From Bacteroidota bacterium (GTDB lineage Bacteria; Bacteroidota; Bacteroidia; AKYH767-A; OLB10): a stretch of 35,967 nucleotides of DNA. Both the position numbers and the translations under genes were made by a program. Within the stretch, counting starts at the first letter, position 1, and every line of letters starts with the position of its first letter. Shown here in pieces: positions 8,963 through 17,410 of this stretch. The DNA lies in assembly GCA_016717325.1 (NCBI GenBank), contig JADKFV010000031.1, positions 1 through 35,967 of the forward strand, written 5' to 3'. The notes under the pieces are model-generated. The model made no database searches, was not told the origin of the DNA, and saw nothing but the letters and a program-made list of their open reading frames with translations.

Positions 8963-9601
8963 TTACTCAACAGAAACGAATCCATTTAATAGCGATTCCA
9001 TAGTTGAAAAATGCTCTGTTAATAATTTCTTCGATGTATATGTTAAAAACTGCACCGACCCTAATTCGGAAGCATAATAATATCCGCAATACACAAATTC
9101 CATTCCTTCTATTGTTCCTTCCATTTGCATAAACAAAATCTTCAAACCGTTTACAGTACGATATTCCTCTTTTGTAATTTTTAAATCAGGAGCTGCATTG
9201 AGTCCATTTTTGTAAGCAATGCTTTTAAGTGATTCTAAAGAAATATCCAAACGCTCACAAATCAACATACCATACGCATCCTTTCCTTTTAGCTGAAAGC
9301 TGTATTCTGCTGCTCCGCCATCTTCGCCTTTTTCAAATGACCACACTTTTGGATTAATTTGAACCCCAAATTTTACAACCTTGCTTTTCACTAAAAACGT
9401 TGACTCCTTGGAATATGAAAAAGGTTTTTCAATAATTGGTATTGCCTTAGAAGGCGCATCCTTTTTGCTTGCATATTTCCAGCTTCCATCATCATACAAC
9501 AACACTTCTTCACCATCGGTCGTTACGGCTTTTATTTGCGCATCCATTTTATAATTTAATATTAAAACAGTTGCCAACAGAAATAGCTTTTTCAAGTTCA
9601 T
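8963..9601 (-). CDS. Secreted protein of unknown function
   Basis: A 212-residue protein with a signal peptide cut after ..LNYKMDA (residue 21). The mature N-terminus carries the short motif VTTDGEEVLLYDDGSWKYA, a small SH3-like piece seen at the start of many Bacteroidota secreted hypotheticals. The rest (about 60-212) has a regular beta-rich pattern with no Cys cluster and no catalytic motif I recognise. It is convergent with porD (94-base gap) and lies 30 bases downstream of icmF on the same strand, so it may be read through from icmF. No function is proposed. Confidence 0.75.
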   Translation of the reverse strand: MNLKKLFLLATVLILNYKMDAQIKAVTTDGEEVLLYDDGSWKYASKKDAPSKAIPIIEKPFSYSKESTFLVKSKVVKFGVQINPKVWSFEKGEDGGAAEYSFQLKGKDAYGMLICERLDISLESLKSIAYKNGLNAAPDLKITKEEYRTVNGLKILFMQMEGTIEGMEFVYCGYYYASELGSVQFLTYTSKKLLTEHFSTMESLLNGFVSVE

Positions 9602-9631
9602 ATATTTTTTCCTTTACGGTTTTTAATTCTT

Positions 9632-12600
9632 TTACATATTCCTCCTATACTGCCCTCCTACTTCGAACAATGCTGTGGTGATTTGCCCGAGCGAACAATA
9701 TTTTACGGCTTCCATTATTTGGTCGAAAGTATTTTCATTATGGATAGCGGTTTGTTGCAATGTGTGTAAAACATCTTTCACCATATGTGCATTTGCATGG
9801 TGCAAATTCTTCAATGTCGATATTTGATATTCCTTTTCTTCTTCCGTTGCGCGGATAACTTCACTTGGAATAATGGTTGGCGATCCTTTGCTTGATAAAA
9901 AAGTATTAACACCAATGATTGGATACTCACCATTATGCTTCAAAGTTTCGTAGTACAAACTTTCTTCCTGAATTTTTCCACGCTGATACATTGTTTCCAT
10001 AGCGCCAAGTACACCACCGCGTTCGGTAATGCGGTCGAATTCGGCAAGTACGGCTTCTTCCACAAGGTCGGTAAGTTCTTCTATGATGAATGAGCCTTGT
10101 AGTGGATTTTCATTTTTTGCTAAACCCAACTCCCGATTAATGATTAACTGAATAGCCATTGCCCTGCGCACACTTTCTTCGGTGGGAGTGGTAATAGCCT
10201 CGTCATAAGCATTGGTGTGTAACGAATTGCAATTATCGTATATGGCATACAATGCCTGCAGCGTTGTACGTATATCATTAAAATCAATCTCTTGTGCATG
10301 CAGCGATCGTCCACTTGTTTGTATATGATATTTCAACATTTGCGATCGTTCGTTGGCTTTGTATTTATGCTTCATTGCCTTGGCCCATATTCTACGCGCT
10401 ACACGGCCTATTACTGCATATTCAGGATCGATGCCATTACTAAAGAAAAAAGATAAGTTGGGTGCAAAATCATTTATATTCATACCACGGCTGGCATAAT
10501 ACTCTACAAACGTAAAACCGTTGGCAAGTGTAAAAGCAAGCTGCGATATAGGATTGGCGCCTGCTTCGGCAATATGGTATCCCGAAATAGAAACAGAATA
10601 AAAATTACGAATATTATTATCAATAAAATATTGCTGCATATCGCCCATCATGCGCAAGCTAAATTCTGTTGAAAATATGCATGTGTTTTGAGCCTGATCT
10701 TCTTTCAAAATATCAGCTTGTACCGTACCCCGAACTGATGCTAATGTGCGTTCTTTTATTTGAGCATACACTTCGGCAGGAAGCACCCTGTCACCAGTTA
10801 CACCTAAAAGCATTAAGCCTAACCCATCATTGCCTTCGGGAATATTTCCTGCATAGGATGGTCGCAAAGAATCGTCTTTAAAAATGTCTTTTATTTTTTT
10901 GTTTACTTCTTCCTCCAAACCATTTTGTTTGATGTACAACTCGCATTGCTGATCGATGGCGGCATTCATAAAAAAGGCACACACAATAGCACTTGGGCCA
11001 TTTATAGTCATGGAAACCGAAGTAGTAGGATCACATAAATTGAAACCACTGTACAATTTTTTTGCATCATCGAGGCAGCAAACACTCACACCGCTGTTAC
11101 CAATTTTGCCATAAATATCGGGGCGATAATCGGGGTCGCGTCCATAAAGTGTAACACTATCGAATGCAGTACTGAGGCGCTTTGCCGGCATGCCAATCGA
11201 TACATAATGAAATCTTTTGTTAGTGCGCTCGGGGCCACCTTCACCGGCAAACATACGTGTGGGGTCTTCGTTCTCACGTTTAAATCTAAAAACTCCGGCA
11301 GTGTAAGGAAACTCACCGGGAACATTTTCCTGCAACATCCATTTTAGCAAATCACCCCATGCATGATACTTTGGCAAACTCACTTTTGGAATGCGCTTCA
11401 TGGAAAGCGAAGTGGAATAAGCTTTTATTTTCAAAACTTTTTCACGCACTTTGAACTCATAAAAATCTTTGCTGTAATCGTCCACTTTTTCGGGCCACTT
11501 GTGAATGAGCATTTTATTCATGCCATCCAATTTCAATTCCCACTCAGTCGAAATTTTCTGCAAATCTTTTACTAATGTTTTCGAACTTTCTTCGCCATGC
11601 TCCAAACCATTTATAGTTTGTTGTATGGCATAAAGTTGTTGCGCAATTTTACTTTGGTCGTTTACCCACTCATCGTATTTGCGATTGTTTTCAGATATTT
11701 CGCTAAGGTAACGTGTACGTTGTGGAGGAATGATATATATTTTTTCACTCACATCATTTGTAGCAACAAATTTCGACTCGAGTTGTGCACCGGTTTTTTC
11801 AGCAATTTTATTCATTACACAACGGTACAAATTATTCATGCCGGGATCGTTGAATTGCGATGCTATAGTCCCAAATACCGGTGTATCGTCATCGGCCATT
11901 TCAAATAATTTGTGATTGCGTTTGTACTGCTTACGTACATCGCGCAATGCATCGAGTGCACCACGCTTATCAAATTTGTTAAGTGCAATTACATCAGCAA
12001 AATCGAGCATGTCTATTTTTTCGAGTTGCGATGCAGCACCATATTCCGGGGTCATTACATACAACGATAAATCGCTGTGCTCTACAATTTCAGTATCGCT
12101 TTGTCCTATGCCCGATGTTTCGAGAATGATTAAATCGAACTGTGCTGCCCGCAATACGTCAACAGCTTCTTTCACATGCTTACTCAATGCAAGATTGCTT
12201 TGACGTGTCGCCAGAGAACGCATATACACACGAGGATTATTTATGCTGTTCATCCTTATTCTATCTCCAAGCAAAGCACCACCAGTTTTGCGTTTCGAAG
12301 GATCGACAGAAACAATGGCAATGGTTTTACCTTCATCTATACCCTTACCTTCGGCTTTAAAATCGATAAGAAATCTGCGTACCAATTCATCAACTAACGA
12401 AGATTTGCCCGAACCTCCGGTTCCGGTAATACCAAGTACAGCGGTTTTTTTTGCAACTTGCCCGGCAGCATCAACTTGATTGATGGTTTGAAACAGGGCA
12501 TCAAATTTTTCCGATTCGTTTTCGGCACAGGTTATGAGTTGAGCAATAATACTATGCTCTTTGTTGAGCAAATGTTTTTGCAACGACCCATTCAAACTAA

Positions 12601-13084
12601 ATATAGATGACGAACGATCGATGTTTTCATCAACTTTAGAAGAAGTATTGCCATCGCATTTTTGAAGTAAATCGTTTATCATTCCTTGCAAACCCATTGT
12701 GCGGCCATCATCAGGATGATAAATTCGTGCAATGCCATATGCATGTAAATCGGCAATTTCGGAAGGTAAAATAGTGCCGCCACCACCACCAAATATTTTG
12801 ATATGCGAACAACCTTTTTCTTTTAGCAAATCAATCATGTACTTAAAGTATTCGTTGTGGCCACCCTGATAGCTTGTAATCGCAATGGCATTGGCATCCT
12901 CTTGTATGGCGCACTCCACCACTTCGCTGGCACTGCGGTCGTGGCCCAGGTGAATCACTTCGGCACCACTTGCCTGAATAATTCTACGCATAATATTTAT
13001 GGCAGCATCGTGCCCATCGAATAAAGCTGCGGCAGTAACAATTCGTATTTTATTTTTTGTATGGTACGGCTTTATTTCGTTCAT
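9632..13084 (-). CDS. icmF: Fused isobutyryl-CoA mutase IcmF (B12-binding, GTPase and mutase domains)
   Basis: An adenosylcobalamin-dependent enzyme that interconverts isobutyryl-CoA and n-butyryl-CoA, with its G-protein chaperone built in. 1150 residues. The B12-binding domain (about 12-145) has DGHDAA at 23-28, supplying the lower cobalt His. The MeaI GTPase domain starts near 215, with the P-loop GITGTGGSGKSS at 218-229 and NKFD as the base-recognition motif. The mutase barrel fills the C-terminal half. Specificity residues fit IcmF rather than methylmalonyl-CoA mutase: Phe in RMFAGEG, where the latter has Tyr, and Gln in AQNTCIF, where it has Arg. I chose the ATG at 13084 because the family begins shortly before RIVTAAALFDGHDAA; longer frames run into mtaB. 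It is divergent from mtaB across 81 bases, with no room for a cobalamin riboswitch. Confidence 0.95.
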   Translation of the reverse strand: MNEIKPYHTKNKIRIVTAAALFDGHDAAINIMRRIIQASGAEVIHLGHDRSASEVVECAIQEDANAIAITSYQGGHNEYFKYMIDLLKEKGCSHIKIFGGGGGTILPSEIADLHAYGIARIYHPDDGRTMGLQGMINDLLQKCDGNTSSKVDENIDRSSSIFSLNGSLQKHLLNKEHSIIAQLITCAENESEKFDALFQTINQVDAAGQVAKKTAVLGITGTGGSGKSSLVDELVRRFLIDFKAEGKGIDEGKTIAIVSVDPSKRKTGGALLGDRIRMNSINNPRVYMRSLATRQSNLALSKHVKEAVDVLRAAQFDLIILETSGIGQSDTEIVEHSDLSLYVMTPEYGAASQLEKIDMLDFADVIALNKFDKRGALDALRDVRKQYKRNHKLFEMADDDTPVFGTIASQFNDPGMNNLYRCVMNKIAEKTGAQLESKFVATNDVSEKIYIIPPQRTRYLSEISENNRKYDEWVNDQSKIAQQLYAIQQTINGLEHGEESSKTLVKDLQKISTEWELKLDGMNKMLIHKWPEKVDDYSKDFYEFKVREKVLKIKAYSTSLSMKRIPKVSLPKYHAWGDLLKWMLQENVPGEFPYTAGVFRFKRENEDPTRMFAGEGGPERTNKRFHYVSIGMPAKRLSTAFDSVTLYGRDPDYRPDIYGKIGNSGVSVCCLDDAKKLYSGFNLCDPTTSVSMTINGPSAIVCAFFMNAAIDQQCELYIKQNGLEEEVNKKIKDIFKDDSLRPSYAGNIPEGNDGLGLMLLGVTGDRVLPAEVYAQIKERTLASVRGTVQADILKEDQAQNTCIFSTEFSLRMMGDMQQYFIDNNIRNFYSVSISGYHIAEAGANPISQLAFTLANGFTFVEYYASRGMNINDFAPNLSFFFSNGIDPEYAVIGRVARRIWAKAMKHKYKANERSQMLKYHIQTSGRSLHAQEIDFNDIRTTLQALYAIYDNCNSLHTNAYDEAITTPTEESVRRAMAIQLIINRELGLAKNENPLQGSFIIEELTDLVEEAVLAEFDRITERGGVLGAMETMYQRGKIQEESLYYETLKHNGEYPIIGVNTFLSSKGSPTIIPSEVIRATEEEKEYQISTLKNLHHANAHMVKDVLHTLQQTAIHNENTFDQIMEAVKYCSLGQITTALFEVGGQYRRNM

Positions 13085-13153
13085 AGATTTTTGTTTTTCG
13101 CAAAGCAATAATATGGAGAATAAACGAAAAGGAAAAAAGTTATAAAGATTTTC

Positions 13154-13161
13154 TAATTTTG
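13154..13161 (+). promoter_or_regulatory. Putative mtaB promoter, -7 box TAATTTTG
   Basis: An exact TAnnTTTG match ending four bases before the mtaB ATG, identical in spacing to the bamD box. Predicts a leaderless or near-leaderless transcript. Confidence 0.45.
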
Positions 13162-13165
13162 GGCC

Positions 13166-14491
13166 ATGCAAAAAACCGTAGCATTCCACACTTTAGGCTG
13201 CAAACTCAACTTTACCGATACATCTGCCATAGCAAAACAATTTGTTGAGGCAGGTTATAATCGCATGGCATTTGAGCAAGTAGCCGATGTGTATGTGGTG
13301 AATACATGCAGTGTTACCGAAAATGCTGATAAAGAATGTAAAAGCATTATCAATAAAATACAACGCCAGGCACCCGAAGCATTGGTAGTGATAACGGGTT
13401 GTTACGCACAATTAAAACCACATTATATTGCCGAAATTCCCGGTGTGGATTTGGTAATAGGTGCAAATGCAAAATTTAATATTGTAGAGCATGTAAAAAA
13501 CATTACTCAAAAAGGAAATGCTCAGGTGCAGGCTTGCGATATCGATACAGTAGAAAATTTTGTTGCTGCACAATCGGACGATGAACGTACGCGTGTATTT
13601 TTAAAAGTGCAGGACGGTTGCAATTACACTTGTAGTTTTTGCACCATACCTTTGGCGCGTGGCCACAGCCGTAGCGATGAAATAGAAAACATTATTGCCC
13701 GCATAAAAACTTCCATAAAAAAAGGTGCCAAAGAAATTGTACTGGCAGGTGTTAATACGGGTGACTTTGGTATCGATCCACAAACAAAAAAACGTACGCA
13801 TACTTTACTCGATTTGCTTCAGGCTATTGAAAACGAAAATTTCGATATTCGTTTCCGCACTTCATCTATCGAACCAAATTTATTGACAGATGAAATTATT
13901 GAACTCATTGCAACTTCAAATGTTTTTATGCCACACTTTCATATACCATTGCAAAGTGGCAGCGATAAAATGTTGAAGAGTATGCGCAGGCGTTACCTTA
14001 CCGATTTGTATACTGCACGCGTTTCACACATTAGAAAATTAATTCCGCATGCCTGCATTGGTGTTGATGTTATAACAGGTTTTGCCGGTGAAGATGAAAC
14101 CGATTTTATTGACACCTATAATTATTTGCATCAACTTGATATTTCTTGTCTGCACGTATTCACTTATTCGGAGCGGGCCGAAACACACGCCATCACACTT
14201 GGTAATGTTGTGCCCATGCATATTCGCAAAGCACGTACACAAAAGTTGCGGATGCTATCTCATCAAAAACAAATGCAACATTATGCACAACATATTGGCG
14301 ATAATCGTCCAGTATTATTTGAAAGTGGAAATAAAAGAAATGCAACTATCGAAGGCTTTACCGACAACTATATAAAAGTTTCACATGCTTTTGACCACTC
14401 ATTTATCAACACAATTGTCGATTGCAATTTGGTTGGTATAAATGAAAATAACGATATGACTGTTACTATACAACAAACCATTTTGGTTTAA
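13166..14491 (+). CDS. mtaB: tRNA t6A37 methylthiotransferase MtaB
   Basis: A radical-SAM methylthiotransferase that converts t6A37 to ms2t6A37 in tRNAs reading ANN codons. 441 residues, the normal length. The UPF0004 domain binds one iron-sulfur cluster through Cys12 (in HTLGCKLNFTDT), Cys48 (VVNTCSV) and Cys79 (VITGCYAQ). The radical-SAM cluster is Cys152, Cys156 and Cys159 (GCNYTCSFC). HIPLQSGSDKMLKSMRRRY is the conserved mid-domain motif, and a TRAM-like domain closes the protein. The CKLN form after the first Cys separates MtaB from MiaB and RimO. The downstream Lgt-like gene starts 12 bases after the stop, so the two are probably cotranscribed. Confidence 0.95.
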   Translation: MQKTVAFHTLGCKLNFTDTSAIAKQFVEAGYNRMAFEQVADVYVVNTCSVTENADKECKSIINKIQRQAPEALVVITGCYAQLKPHYIAEIPGVDLVIGANAKFNIVEHVKNITQKGNAQVQACDIDTVENFVAAQSDDERTRVFLKVQDGCNYTCSFCTIPLARGHSRSDEIENIIARIKTSIKKGAKEIVLAGVNTGDFGIDPQTKKRTHTLLDLLQAIENENFDIRFRTSSIEPNLLTDEIIELIATSNVFMPHFHIPLQSGSDKMLKSMRRRYLTDLYTARVSHIRKLIPHACIGVDVITGFAGEDETDFIDTYNYLHQLDISCLHVFTYSERAETHAITLGNVVPMHIRKARTQKLRMLSHQKQMQHYAQHIGDNRPVLFESGNKRNATIEGFTDNYIKVSHAFDHSFINTIVDCNLVGINENNDMTVTIQQTILV

Positions 14492-14503
14492 TAAAACAAA
14501 CTT

Positions 14504-15718
14504 GTGTATCCAAAATTCAGCGATTTAATTAACGATTTACTCGGCACCAATATTCAATTGCCATTTCAAATGTTTGGCTTTATGTTGGGAATATCTTTTT
14601 TATGTGCAGCTATAACCCTTCACAGCGAACTAAAAAGAAAATATGCTCAGGGGCTTTTGCCAAAAGTAATAATAACGCAAATAAAAGGTGCAAAGGCAAC
14701 ACCAATGGAATTGTTTTCAGCTGCATTATTTGGATTTATAATTGGCTTTAAAGGTGTATACGGAATATTAAACTACAGCAAACTTGTTGACGATCCACAA
14801 ACATTTTTACTATCGATGGATGGAAACTGGATTGCCGGAATTATTGGCGCCATCGCTTTTGCGTATTATCAATACAGCGATAGTGAAAAGAAAAAACTCG
14901 ATACCCCCAAAACAACAGTTGAATGGGTGGAACCAAAACACATCACCGGAAATTTTACTATCAATGCAATGATAGGTGGAATATTGGGCGCAAAAATATT
15001 TCATATGCTCGAGAATATGGATGATTTTTATCGCGACCCTATCGATGCCATTATTTCTTTTTCGGGCCTCACCTTTTATGGTGGGGTTATAGTTGCAACA
15101 ATTACTATATTGTGGTATTCAAAAAAATTAAAATTCCATCCTTTACATATTAGCGATTCTATTGTGCCCGGATTGATGCTTGCATATGCTACTGGACGCC
15201 TGGGCTGCCAACTATCGGGCGATGGAGATTGGGGCATCAATAATCTCAATCCACAGCCATCGTGGTTTGCCATGTTTCCTTCGTGGGCATGGGCATACGA
15301 TTATCCGCACAATGTGCTTGGCGAAGGGGTTGCTATTGCTAACTGCGAAGGCAAATTTTGCACTCACCTCGAATATCCGGTATACCCTACTCCACTTTAC
15401 GAATTTGTGGCTTGCAGCATTCTGTTTTTAATAATGTGGGTGAGTCGCAAGCGTGTTCATTTGGCGGGCTTTATGACTTGCTTATATTTAGTTTTAAATG
15501 GCGTAGAAAGATTTTTGATTGAACTTATTCGCATCAATAATAAAATAAATTTCTTTGGAATTGTATGCACTCAGGCAGAGTTGATAGCAACTATAATGGT
15601 GATTGCAGGATTGATTGGCTTTGTTTTAATCTATAAAAACAGGAACAAACTTTATTTGATGAAAACTACTGTGACAGAAGAAAATGCCCAAGGCGAAAAC
15701 GCAAGCATTCCAAATTAA
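14504..15718 (+). CDS. Lgt-like integral membrane protein (divergent prolipoprotein diacylglyceryl transferase family)
   Basis: A polytopic membrane protein of 404 residues, longer than E. coli Lgt (291), starting at GTG. Lgt moves diacylglycerol from phosphatidylglycerol to the lipobox Cys. The family outline is present: LTFYGGVIVA at 189-198, GRLGCQLSGDGDWG at 231-244, TPLYEF, and GVERFLIELIR near the C-terminus. Two positions important in E. coli Lgt differ: the His of FHGG (His103) is Tyr, and the Asn of GRLGN (Asn146) is Cys. The signature Arg is kept. About 60 residues precede the first Lgt-like helices. GDGDWG variants are, as I recall, common in Bacteroidota and annotated as Lgt, but a canonical copy may exist elsewhere and this one could act on another substrate. 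Hence no symbol. Confidence 0.8.
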   Translation: MYPKFSDLINDLLGTNIQLPFQMFGFMLGISFLCAAITLHSELKRKYAQGLLPKVIITQIKGAKATPMELFSAALFGFIIGFKGVYGILNYSKLVDDPQTFLLSMDGNWIAGIIGAIAFAYYQYSDSEKKKLDTPKTTVEWVEPKHITGNFTINAMIGGILGAKIFHMLENMDDFYRDPIDAIISFSGLTFYGGVIVATITILWYSKKLKFHPLHISDSIVPGLMLAYATGRLGCQLSGDGDWGINNLNPQPSWFAMFPSWAWAYDYPHNVLGEGVAIANCEGKFCTHLEYPVYPTPLYEFVACSILFLIMWVSRKRVHLAGFMTCLYLVLNGVERFLIELIRINNKINFFGIVCTQAELIATIMVIAGLIGFVLIYKNRNKLYLMKTTVTEENAQGENASIPN

Positions 15719-15726
15719 ATTTTCTC

Positions 15727-16206
15727 ATGGGAATTGATAAGCAAAATTTTTGGGATGAAAATTATTACAAACATCCACCCCTTACTGCACCAATGCTGGC
15801 AATGGCCGAACAATCATTGAATGTAAAATTACCTCCGCTTTATATTGAATTACTTTACATACAAAATGGTGGCTACACGAAAGATTATTTATTTCCCATG
15901 AATGTAAAAACAAGCTGGAGCGAAAATCATGTTCCACTGCGCGAATTATTCGGAATTGTTACAGACAAAAATATTAGCTCAGCCCAAAATATATTAGACA
16001 CTCCATATTTAGTTTCCGAATGGGAATTGCCTGAGAAACAAATTTTAATCAATGGTGGCGGCTCCTGGTGGATTACACTTGACTACAGAGCAGGAGACAT
16101 TCCTACGGTAAGATGGATTGATGTTGATTACAATGAAGATATTCATATTGCAAATAGCTTTGAAGAATTTATCGATGGGCTTGTTTTACGCAATGGAAAT
16201 AAATAA
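15727..16206 (+). CDS. SMI1/KNR4 (SUKH) family protein
   Basis: 159 residues with the SUKH pattern: an N-terminal helix with LTAPMLAMAEQSLNVKLPP, then YIELLYIQNGG (the conserved LP..Y..LL..NGG core). A central strand follows (ILINGGGSWWITLDYR), then the closing DVDYNEDIHIANSFEEFIDG. No signal peptide, so cytoplasmic. Many bacterial SUKH proteins are immunity proteins against polymorphic or contact-dependent toxins, but many orphan members sit among housekeeping genes. No toxin gene is next to it: it lies nine bases after the Lgt-like gene and 68 bases before an IMPase-family gene. The fold call is good; the role is unknown. Confidence 0.85.
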   Translation: MGIDKQNFWDENYYKHPPLTAPMLAMAEQSLNVKLPPLYIELLYIQNGGYTKDYLFPMNVKTSWSENHVPLRELFGIVTDKNISSAQNILDTPYLVSEWELPEKQILINGGGSWWITLDYRAGDIPTVRWIDVDYNEDIHIANSFEEFIDGLVLRNGNK

Positions 16207-16274
16207 TAAATCTGGTAAAAAATATTTTTCCGAAATCTAAATCCTGAAAATCAAATTCAATTAAAACCTGCATA

Positions 16275-17075
16275 ATGGAAATAAACTATAAAGAACTTTG
16301 TCTTGAAACATGTCGTGTTGCCAAATTGGCCGCGGCTTTTATAAAACAAGAAGCACAGCATTTTGATATAAGTCGTGTGGAATATAAAGATGTAAATAAT
16401 CTTGTATCGTACGTAGATAAAACTGCGGAACAAATGATTATTGAAGAATTAAAAAAGCTATTGCCCGAAGCCACATTTATAGCCGAAGAAAGTTTCAAGA
16501 ACGAAGCACAGGCAAAATATAAATGGATTATAGATCCGCTCGATGGTACTACAAATTTCACGCACGGTATTCCTTGCTATTGTGTAAGCATTGCATTGAT
16601 GGAAGACGATGAAATAGTAACAGGAGTAATTTACGAAATAAACCTTGACGAATGCTTTTACAGCTATAAGAACGGCCCATCGTTTTTGAATGAGCAAGTA
16701 ATTACCGTATCGAAAAATGAGGTGATGAAAAAATCGCTCATAGCCACCGGTTTTCCGTACACAAAATTCGACCGCACAGGCCCTTACATGCAAGTGTTTG
16801 ATTATTGTATGCACCACACTCATGGCTTACGCAGACTTGGAAGCGCCTGTGCCGACCTGGCTTATGTTGCCTGTGGTCGTTTCGAAGCCTTTTACGAATA
16901 CGGCCTTGCACCCTGGGATGTAGCTGCAGGAGTTATCATAGTAAAAAATGCCGGAGGAGTAGTTACTGATTTTCACGGTGGCAATAATGTAATATTTGGC
17001 GAAGAATTAATAGCTTCAAATAAAAATATTGCCGATGAGTTTGGTGGTGTGGTTAAAAAGCTTTTTGGATATTGA
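16275..17075 (+). CDS. Inositol-monophosphatase family phosphatase
   Basis: A Mg2+-dependent phosphatase of the IMPase/SuhB/CysQ superfamily, 266 residues. Metal-site motifs are intact: EE at 71-72, DPLDGTTNF at 87-95 and PWDVAAG near residue 215. ATGFPYT (about 157-163) is typical of bacterial SuhB-like members. The substrate could be inositol phosphate, another sugar phosphate or 3'-phosphoadenosine 5'-phosphate; the motif set leans towards the inositol-phosphate group rather than CysQ. It is the last plus-strand gene before a 335-base gap. Confidence 0.92.
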   Translation: MEINYKELCLETCRVAKLAAAFIKQEAQHFDISRVEYKDVNNLVSYVDKTAEQMIIEELKKLLPEATFIAEESFKNEAQAKYKWIIDPLDGTTNFTHGIPCYCVSIALMEDDEIVTGVIYEINLDECFYSYKNGPSFLNEQVITVSKNEVMKKSLIATGFPYTKFDRTGPYMQVFDYCMHHTHGLRRLGSACADLAYVACGRFEAFYEYGLAPWDVAAGVIIVKNAGGVVTDFHGGNNVIFGEELIASNKNIADEFGGVVKKLFGY

Positions 17076-17410
17076 GTTTTTGATTTTTCGAAGTACGTAT
17101 ATGGTTGTGGTTGTTATTCTCCAAAAGAATTTTTGATTACAATTTAGACATATCACAAAATAATTTTCATTCACAAATGCTATACATCTTTCATTCACTA
17201 TGTTGCATTTTGTGTGAAAAAAATCATATATATACCGAACCCATTTATGTTTTGGAAAAACAAGCTATTGAAGTTTTTCGGCACTACTAAGCGTACGTTT
17301 TATTTTCATTCGAAAATCCAACTACTCAGAGTATTGAAACTATCATTACATAATAAAAATAAAAAGCCCCGAAAATAAATCCGGGGCTTTAATTAAATAT
17401 TTTTTTTTGT
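17076..17410. other. 335-base convergent intergenic region
   Basis: Between the plus-strand IMPase and the minus-strand SprB-repeat protein. It holds the terminator at 17361-17390. A 61-codon plus-strand frame (17105-17290) has no recognisable features. Nothing else is supported. Confidence 0.5.
17361..17390 (-). terminator. Terminator after the SprB-repeat protein gene
   Basis: AAAGCCCCG (17363-17371) and CGGGGCTTT (17382-17390) form a perfect 9-base stem. On the minus strand it is followed by a T run (A run at 17359-17365). It lies 20 bases past the stop and may also weakly end transcription from the left. Confidence 0.88.

Noticed and set aside
13085..13165. Possible cobalamin riboswitch upstream of the B12-dependent icmF
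   Set aside because: The intergenic gap is only 81 bases and shared with mtaB, too short for a cobalamin aptamer, and no B12-box-like sequence was seen.
13085..13189. Longer icmF start at 13189
   Set aside because: The added 35 residues have no family match and the frame would overlap the mtaB start. The family N-terminus fits ATG 13084.
17105..17290. 61-codon open frame in the convergent gap
   Set aside because: No start context, no motif, odd composition, and next to a terminator; treated as chance.
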